Made by a program: the position numbers and the translations under genes. Below the pieces are notes generated by a model. The model saw only the letters and a list, made by a program, of their open reading frames with translations, made no database searches and had not been told where the DNA came from. From JAAYRQ01 sp035647235 (GTDB taxonomy: Bacteria; Bacillota; Syntrophomonadia; Syntrophomonadales; Syntrophomonadaceae), in contig CAZEPV010000027.1 in assembly GCA_964514235.1 (NCBI GenBank), positions 1 to 21,989 on the forward strand: a DNA stretch of 21,989 bases. Direction: 5' to 3'. Shown here piece after piece: positions 21,873-21,989 of the stretch. Position 1 is the first letter of the stretch. Every line of letters begins with the position of its first letter.

Positions 21873-21932
21873 TAAAAAATACCGCCTTTTGGGTAGAACA
21901 ACTTAGGGTAAGGTGCCACACCAAAAGCGGTA
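21873..21932 (-). terminator. Long-loop terminator of a gene off the right edge
   Basis: On the minus strand TACCGCTTTTGG (21932-21921) pairs with CCAAAAGGCGGTA (21892-21880), one bulged base, then TTTTTT. The 28-nt loop contains a smaller hairpin GGTG-TGG-CACC. Confidence 0.65.
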
Positions 21933-21956
21933 ACTTTTGTTCATAATTTCTACAGA

Positions 21957-21989
21957 TTAGCTATTTTGGCCTAGGGCGATAGCCCGTAA
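21957..21989 (-). CDS. Last codons of a gene cut by the right edge
   Basis: On the minus strand the frame LRAIALGQNS-stop ends at 21957, 24 bp before the terminator. Only ten residues are visible, so no function can be given. It is likely a real 3' end because a terminator follows directly, but two other frames also close nearby. Confidence 0.3.
   Translation of the reverse strand, partial: LRAIALGQNS

Noticed and set aside
21904..21925. T-box-like motif (TGGCACC) on the minus strand before the acyl-CoA synthetase
   Set aside because: Only the TGGNACC part matches. No stem I with specifier loop is seen, the motif lies in the loop and not the terminator stem, and the downstream gene is not amino-acid related.
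1..21989. Insertion sequences, prophage or integrative element
   Set aside because: No transposase, integrase, terminal inverted repeats or target duplications were recognised, and gene style is uniform.

Overview
The window looks like a chromosomal segment of an AT-rich, endospore-forming, anaerobic or microaerobic member of the Clostridia, possibly Peptococcaceae- or Syntrophomonadales-like. The pointers are strong GGAGG-type ribosome binding sites, frequent TTG and GTG starts, spore-coat CotF-type proteins, two proteins with copper-amine-oxidase-type stalk domains, an HSD10-type beta-oxidation dehydrogenase with an acyl-CoA synthetase, and c-type multiheme cytochrome. The genus is not determined. 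No tRNA, rRNA, transposase or phage gene was recognised.

Left end (1-1850): the remains or edge of a type III-A CRISPR-Cas locus. One 36-nt repeat-like unit ending in the type III-A handle ACGGAAAC (3-38) runs straight into an in-frame fragment encoding only the C-terminal ~55 residues of Cas2. Next comes a 23-codon hydrophobic peptide gene with a sequestered ribosome binding site and a candidate antisense RNA, a layout like that of Gram-positive type I toxin-antitoxin pairs. Then comes an apparently intact csm6 (CARF plus HEPN ribonuclease). Other cas/csm genes are not in the window.

Middle (1851-15405): mostly housekeeping or accessory single genes and short operons separated by clear hairpin terminators. 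They are a secreted stalk-domain GH18 hydrolase; an HSD10-like dehydrogenase; a membrane-anchored thioredoxin; a CoA-disulfide-reductase-type flavoprotein; DegV; a minus-strand VanW / GH5-like / GT4 cluster, probably for envelope or polysaccharide; a FetAB-type ABC exporter; a polytopic chemoreceptor; a spore coat pair; a small protein of unknown function with an Arg/Pro-rich tail; and an XRE regulator.

Right part (15406-19636): a plus-strand redox-signalling block. It holds a 28-residue membrane peptide, a bacteriohemerythrin overlapping a CheX-type CheY-P phosphatase, a pentaheme cytochrome c lipoprotein (apparently starting at CTG), and a chemoreceptor whose extracytoplasmic domain carries its own CXXCH heme motif. 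The last two are spaced 14 bp apart and end at a strong terminator. I infer that this block couples oxygen or redox state outside the membrane to chemotaxis. The window closes with a DUF2512-type membrane protein, a fatty-acid CoA ligase, and the terminator and last codons of a gene cut by the right edge.
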